A DNA stretch of 7,604 bases. It comes from Chloroflexota bacterium. GTDB lineage: Bacteria > Chloroflexota > Limnocylindria > Limnocylindrales > CSP1-4. The stretch covers positions 1-7,604 of the forward strand of contig JACQEF010000320.1 of assembly GCA_016200745.1 (NCBI GenBank). The letters are read 5' to 3'. The first letter of the stretch is position 1; every line of letters begins with the position of its first letter. A program made the position numbers and the translations under genes. A model generated the notes under the pieces. The model was not told the origin of the DNA and did no database searches. It saw only the letters and a program-made list of their open reading frames with translations. Shown one piece after another: positions 4,925 to 7,604 of the stretch.

Positions 4925-7327
4925 GTGACGTTTCGCCTCGCCCTTCGCACCTCGTCGCCGATCCCGATGCCCGCGCCACATCGCTACTCGCCCCGCAACA
5001 TCGTGCTGGCCTACGTCGTGGTCGCGGGGGCGTGGATCGCGTTAAGCGATCAGGTCGTGGCCGTGATGAGCCTGGACACGGCGGGCCTGGCGTTCGCCCA
5101 GACGATCAAGGGCTGGCTGTTCGTCATCGCCACCGGGTTGCTCATCGGAATCCTCCTGCGCGGCTACAGCCTGGAGCAGGCGCACACCCAGGCGCGCCTC
5201 GAACGCGTCTCCCGCGTGCAGCGGACCCTGAGCGCGGCCAACCAGGCGCTCGTCCGGGCCGCGGACGAGCTGCCGCTCCAGGAGGCGATCTGCCAGGCCG
5301 CGATCGACGAGGGCGGCTTCCGGTTCGCCTGGGTGGGCTATCGCCGGGACGATGACGACGGCACCGTCGAACCCGTGGCACGGGCCGGCTACGAGGACGG
5401 GTACCTCGACGAGGTCCAGATCAGCTGGCACGACGTCCCGACCGGCCGCGGCCCGACCGGGGCCGCCGTGCGCGAAGGCCGCACGATCGTCAACCAGCGC
5501 ATCGCGACGGACCCGTTGATGGCGCCGTGGCGTGACAAGGCTGCCCGTCGCGGGTTCGTCTCGTCCGGCGCCTTCCCGCTGTTCGGGCCGAACGGGGTCC
5601 TGGGAGCGCTGACGATCTACGCTTCGGAGCCCGACTCCTTCGGGCTCGAGGAGGTTGCGCTCCTCGAGGAGCTGGCCTCGGACCTCTCCTACGGTATCGA
5701 GGCCCTGCGGACGCGGGCCCTCGCCGGGCAGGCGGAGGCCGCGCGCCGCCAGCTCATCACGGCCATCAACCAATCGGCCGACTCGATCCTGTTGGCCGAT
5801 GTCGAAGGCCAGATCCAGTACGTCAACCCGGCATTCGAACGCGTGACCGGCTACAGCTCCGAGGAGGTGCTGGGACGCAACCCGCGACTCCTCCAGAGCG
5901 GACATCACAACCGGGTCTTCTACGAGACGATGTGGCAGACCCTGCTCGATGGACGACCGTGGGCCGGCGACGTGGTCAACCGGCGCAAGGACGGCGCCCT
6001 GTTCACCGAGGAGAGCGTGATCTCGCCCGTCCACGACGAAGCCGGCGCCATCACCGCGTTCGTGGCCGTGAAGCGCGACGTCACGCTCGAGCGCACCGCC
6101 CAGGCCAGGGAGCAGGCCCGGACCCAGGAGCGCGCCCAGGTCGCGCAAGCGCTCGCCCAGCTCCATCCCGAGGCGACGGCGGAAGAGACGGCCGATGCGA
6201 TCTGCCACCAGATCGTCCGCTTGCCCGAGGCCCACGTCGCGGTGGTGCTCGCCTTCGACGCCGGCCGGCGTGCGACGTCGCTCGGTGCCGCGGCATCCAG
6301 CGGCCGCGAGATCTCGCACCGGCTCGTCAGCGAGGCGCGGACGCGTCACCTCCGCTCGCGAGCTTCTGAAGGGCCATGGGTGGAAAGCTGGCGGGCCGAG
6401 CAGCGCCAGCCGCTGGGCAAGGAGTTCCGCGACCTCCACATCCGCGCGCTGGCCTTTGCGCCGATCCGGGTCGAGCAGGACGTCGTGGGCCTGTTGGAGC
6501 TCGGGGCAGCGGGGCCGGATGCGTCCGACCGGCTTGCCGAGCGTCTCCCGGCGCTGGTCGAGTTCGCCTCGATCGCCGGCGCGGTGCTGGGTCCCTCGAT
6601 GGCGTCCCGCGTCCAGCGCAGCCGTTCGCGCGAGCTGCTGCTGTCGACCATCGCCCGGTCGGCCTTCCATCCCGTCTTCCAGCCGATCATCGACCTGCGG
6701 AGCCTGGGTGTGATCGGCTACGAGGCGCTCACGCGCTTCGATGACGGGACGGCCCCCGACTCACAGTTCATGACCGCCGCGGCGCTGGGGCTCGGCGCCG
6801 ATCTGGAGGTCGCCACGCTCAGGGCGGCTCTCGCCGCCGCGACGGCCCTCCCGCCCGTGCCGTGGGTCAACGTGAACGTCTCGCCCGCGCTGATCCTGGC
6901 CGGCGAACCCCTGCGCTCGATCATCGCGGGCTTTCACGGCAAGCTCATGCTCGAGGTCACCGAGCACGAGGTGATCGCCGACTACGAGGCCTTCCGGGCG
7001 GCCGTCGCGACCCTGGGTCCCACCGTCCAGATCGCCGTCGACGATGCCGGCGCCGGGTTTGCGAGCCTGCGTCACATCGTGGAACTCCGGCCGCATGTCG
7101 TGAAGATCGACCGGTCGCTCGTTGCCGGCATCGACGCCGACCCGGCGCGACAGGCGCTGCTCGCGGGCCTGCGCCATTTCGCCAACACGCAGGGCTGCCG
7201 GCTGGTCGCCGAGGGGATTGAGACCGAGGCGGAGCTGGCCACGCTCGTGAGCCTTGACATCCACGCCGGGCAGGGCTACCTGCTGGGCAGGGCGGTGCCG
7301 ATCCTGGCCGGCCCGGATGCGACGTAG
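4925..7327 (+). CDS. Membrane-anchored GAF-PAS-GAF-EAL cyclic di-GMP phosphodiesterase
   Basis: This 800-aa sensor protein is predicted to hydrolyse cyclic di-GMP at the inner face of the membrane. Two hydrophobic segments (about 26-48 and 58-79, the second with TIKGWLFVIATG) are followed by a coiled linker, GAF 1 (about 105-262), a PAS domain (about 275-390; NPAFERVTGYSSEEVLGRNP, then VKRDVTLER), a second GAF-like domain (about 402-558) and EAL (about 572-795). The EAL domain keeps all expected catalytic residues: E600 in Y-E-A-L, N651 in N-V-S-P, E677 in L-E-V-T-E, D706/D707 in D-D-A-G-A-G-F, K727, E763 in A-E-G-I-E-T and Q783 in G-Q-G-Y-L-L-G. There is no GGDEF domain. The start is GTG 4925, with ATG 4967 as an alternative; neither has a good Shine-Dalgarno site. 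It ends in TAG, the same codon that interrupts the corrinoid gene. Confidence 0.9.
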   Translation: MTFRLALRTSSPIPMPAPHRYSPRNIVLAYVVVAGAWIALSDQVVAVMSLDTAGLAFAQTIKGWLFVIATGLLIGILLRGYSLEQAHTQARLERVSRVQRTLSAANQALVRAADELPLQEAICQAAIDEGGFRFAWVGYRRDDDDGTVEPVARAGYEDGYLDEVQISWHDVPTGRGPTGAAVREGRTIVNQRIATDPLMAPWRDKAARRGFVSSGAFPLFGPNGVLGALTIYASEPDSFGLEEVALLEELASDLSYGIEALRTRALAGQAEAARRQLITAINQSADSILLADVEGQIQYVNPAFERVTGYSSEEVLGRNPRLLQSGHHNRVFYETMWQTLLDGRPWAGDVVNRRKDGALFTEESVISPVHDEAGAITAFVAVKRDVTLERTAQAREQARTQERAQVAQALAQLHPEATAEETADAICHQIVRLPEAHVAVVLAFDAGRRATSLGAAASSGREISHRLVSEARTRHLRSRASEGPWVESWRAEQRQPLGKEFRDLHIRALAFAPIRVEQDVVGLLELGAAGPDASDRLAERLPALVEFASIAGAVLGPSMASRVQRSRSRELLLSTIARSAFHPVFQPIIDLRSLGVIGYEALTRFDDGTAPDSQFMTAAALGLGADLEVATLRAALAAATALPPVPWVNVNVSPALILAGEPLRSIIAGFHGKLMLEVTEHEVIADYEAFRAAVATLGPTVQIAVDDAGAGFASLRHIVELRPHVVKIDRSLVAGIDADPARQALLAGLRHFANTQGCRLVAEGIETEAELATLVSLDIHAGQGYLLGRAVPILAGPDAT

Positions 7328-7413
7328 GGCCCGAGGGTCCGGCCCCCGGCGACCAGGAGTCCTATGACCTCTAGGGGGCCGATGGGTCTCCCGTCGGCAG
7401 CGATGATCCGAGG
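7328..7413. other. Gap between the EAL gene and the UPF0182 fragment
   Basis: These 86 bases contain a short GGGCC/GGCCC dyad (7327-7345) and the stronger 9-bp hairpin listed separately. No frame here continues the UPF0182 sequence upstream: the frame of that fragment is closed by TAG at 7372-7374. Confidence 0.5.
7378..7398. terminator. 9-bp hairpin, terminator or regulatory dyad
   Basis: The arms GCCGATGGG (7378-7386) and CCCGTCGGC (7390-7398) pair over 9 bp, with one T-G wobble and a 3-base loop TCT. It lies about 50 bases after the EAL stop and 15 bases before the GTG at 7414. There is no T-run on either strand, so it is not a classic intrinsic terminator. It could act as a Rho-independent-like stop in GC-rich DNA, an mRNA structure, or a regulator site. 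Confidence 0.45.
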
Positions 7414-7604
7414 GTGTCGAACGTGCCCGCCCCCATTCCGGCACGCGCTCCGGTGGACCGCCTGAACCTGATCGCCTGGATCGCCGCCCGCTGCGACCCC
7501 GCGAATTACGGCGAGATCCTTTTCTATCGCCTGCCCAAAGAGCAGTTGATCTACGGGCCTCTTCAAGTGCAAAGCCGCGTGGACCAAGACCGCGATATCA
7601 GCAA
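7414..7604 (+). CDS. UPF0182 family protein, C-terminal portion only (5'-truncated, runs off the window)
   Basis: The open frame encodes LNLIAWIAARCDPANYGEIL, then FYRLPKEQLIYGPLQVQSR, then VDQDRDIS at the window edge. This matches the conserved stretch of UPF0182 (COG1615) proteins that reads roughly N-L-x-A-W-M-A-A-R-x-D, Y-G-x-L-x-V-Y-x-F-P-K, L-V-Y-G-P-x-Q-I-x-A-R-I-x-Q-D-x-x-I-S. In full-length members (about 900 residues, with N-terminal membrane helices) this lies in the last third. Here the frame opens only at 7375, with GTG candidates at 7414 and 7423 right where homology begins, so the large N-terminal region is absent. Bases 7501-7604 are 54% GC by hand count, well below the neighbours. 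It is either a gene fragment or an unusual short paralogue; UPF0182 function is unknown. Confidence 0.7.
   Translation, partial: MSNVPAPIPARAPVDRLNLIAWIAARCDPANYGEILFYRLPKEQLIYGPLQVQSRVDQDRDIS

Noticed and set aside
4911..4928. Mini leader frame (ATG GTG ATG GGG TCG TGA) ending on the EAL start
   Set aside because: Five sense codons arise easily by chance and no attenuator structure is visible; noted only in the gap entry.
5042..6670. A 542-codon open frame on the minus strand opposite the EAL gene
   Set aside because: It mirrors a GC-rich coding strand; its translation is Arg/Gly/Asp-rich with no family motif, while the plus frame has a full GAF-PAS-GAF-EAL architecture.

Overview
The window is GC-rich bacterial DNA, about 68-70% by eye, with frequent GTG starts. 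Its gene content is a PF06224-type winged-helix protein, a corrinoid protein paired with a UroD-like methyltransferase, a DUF2652 cyclase-like protein, a multi-sensor EAL protein and a UPF0182 fragment. This suits a soil or groundwater member of Chloroflexota, or less likely Actinomycetota. No rRNA or marker gene is present, so the lineage is an inference. No tRNA, rRNA or CRISPR array was seen.

Layout: (1) At the left edge lie the last 39 codons of an IS3/IS481-type DDE transposase (1-120) and probably the right end of that element. (2) Two plus-strand genes follow, 9 bases apart: a 71-aa single-pass membrane protein (198-413) and a winged-helix DNA-binding protein (423-1469). (3) A convergent minus-strand gene (1534-2013) encodes a four-helix CopD-like membrane protein with a clear Shine-Dalgarno site. 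(4) About 308 bases without a gene (2014-2321) separate it from a divergent plus-strand operon. (5) The operon holds a B12-binding corrinoid protein interrupted by an in-frame amber codon (2322-2798 and 2802-3005), a UroD-like methyltransferase joined to it by a GTGA overlap (3002-4165), and a DUF2652 protein overlapping by 8 bases (4158-4817). (6) After 107 bases comes an 800-aa membrane-anchored GAF-PAS-GAF-EAL protein (4925-7327), predicted to degrade cyclic di-GMP. (7) At the right edge a gap with a 9-bp hairpin precedes an open frame (from 7414) that matches only the C-terminal part of the UPF0182 family, with no N-terminal membrane region in front of it.

How they work together: genes 2322-4165 form the core of a corrinoid-dependent methyl-transfer module. 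A UroD-like enzyme would move a methyl group to or from cobalamin carried by the small protein. The methyl donor cannot be read from the sequence. The most notable point is the single TAG at 2796-2798. The reading frame continues with full family conservation to a stop that overlaps the methyltransferase start. This could be a fresh nonsense mutation, a sequencing error, a split protein made by re-initiation, or readthrough. The EAL gene also ends in TAG, which argues against general reassignment of TAG.
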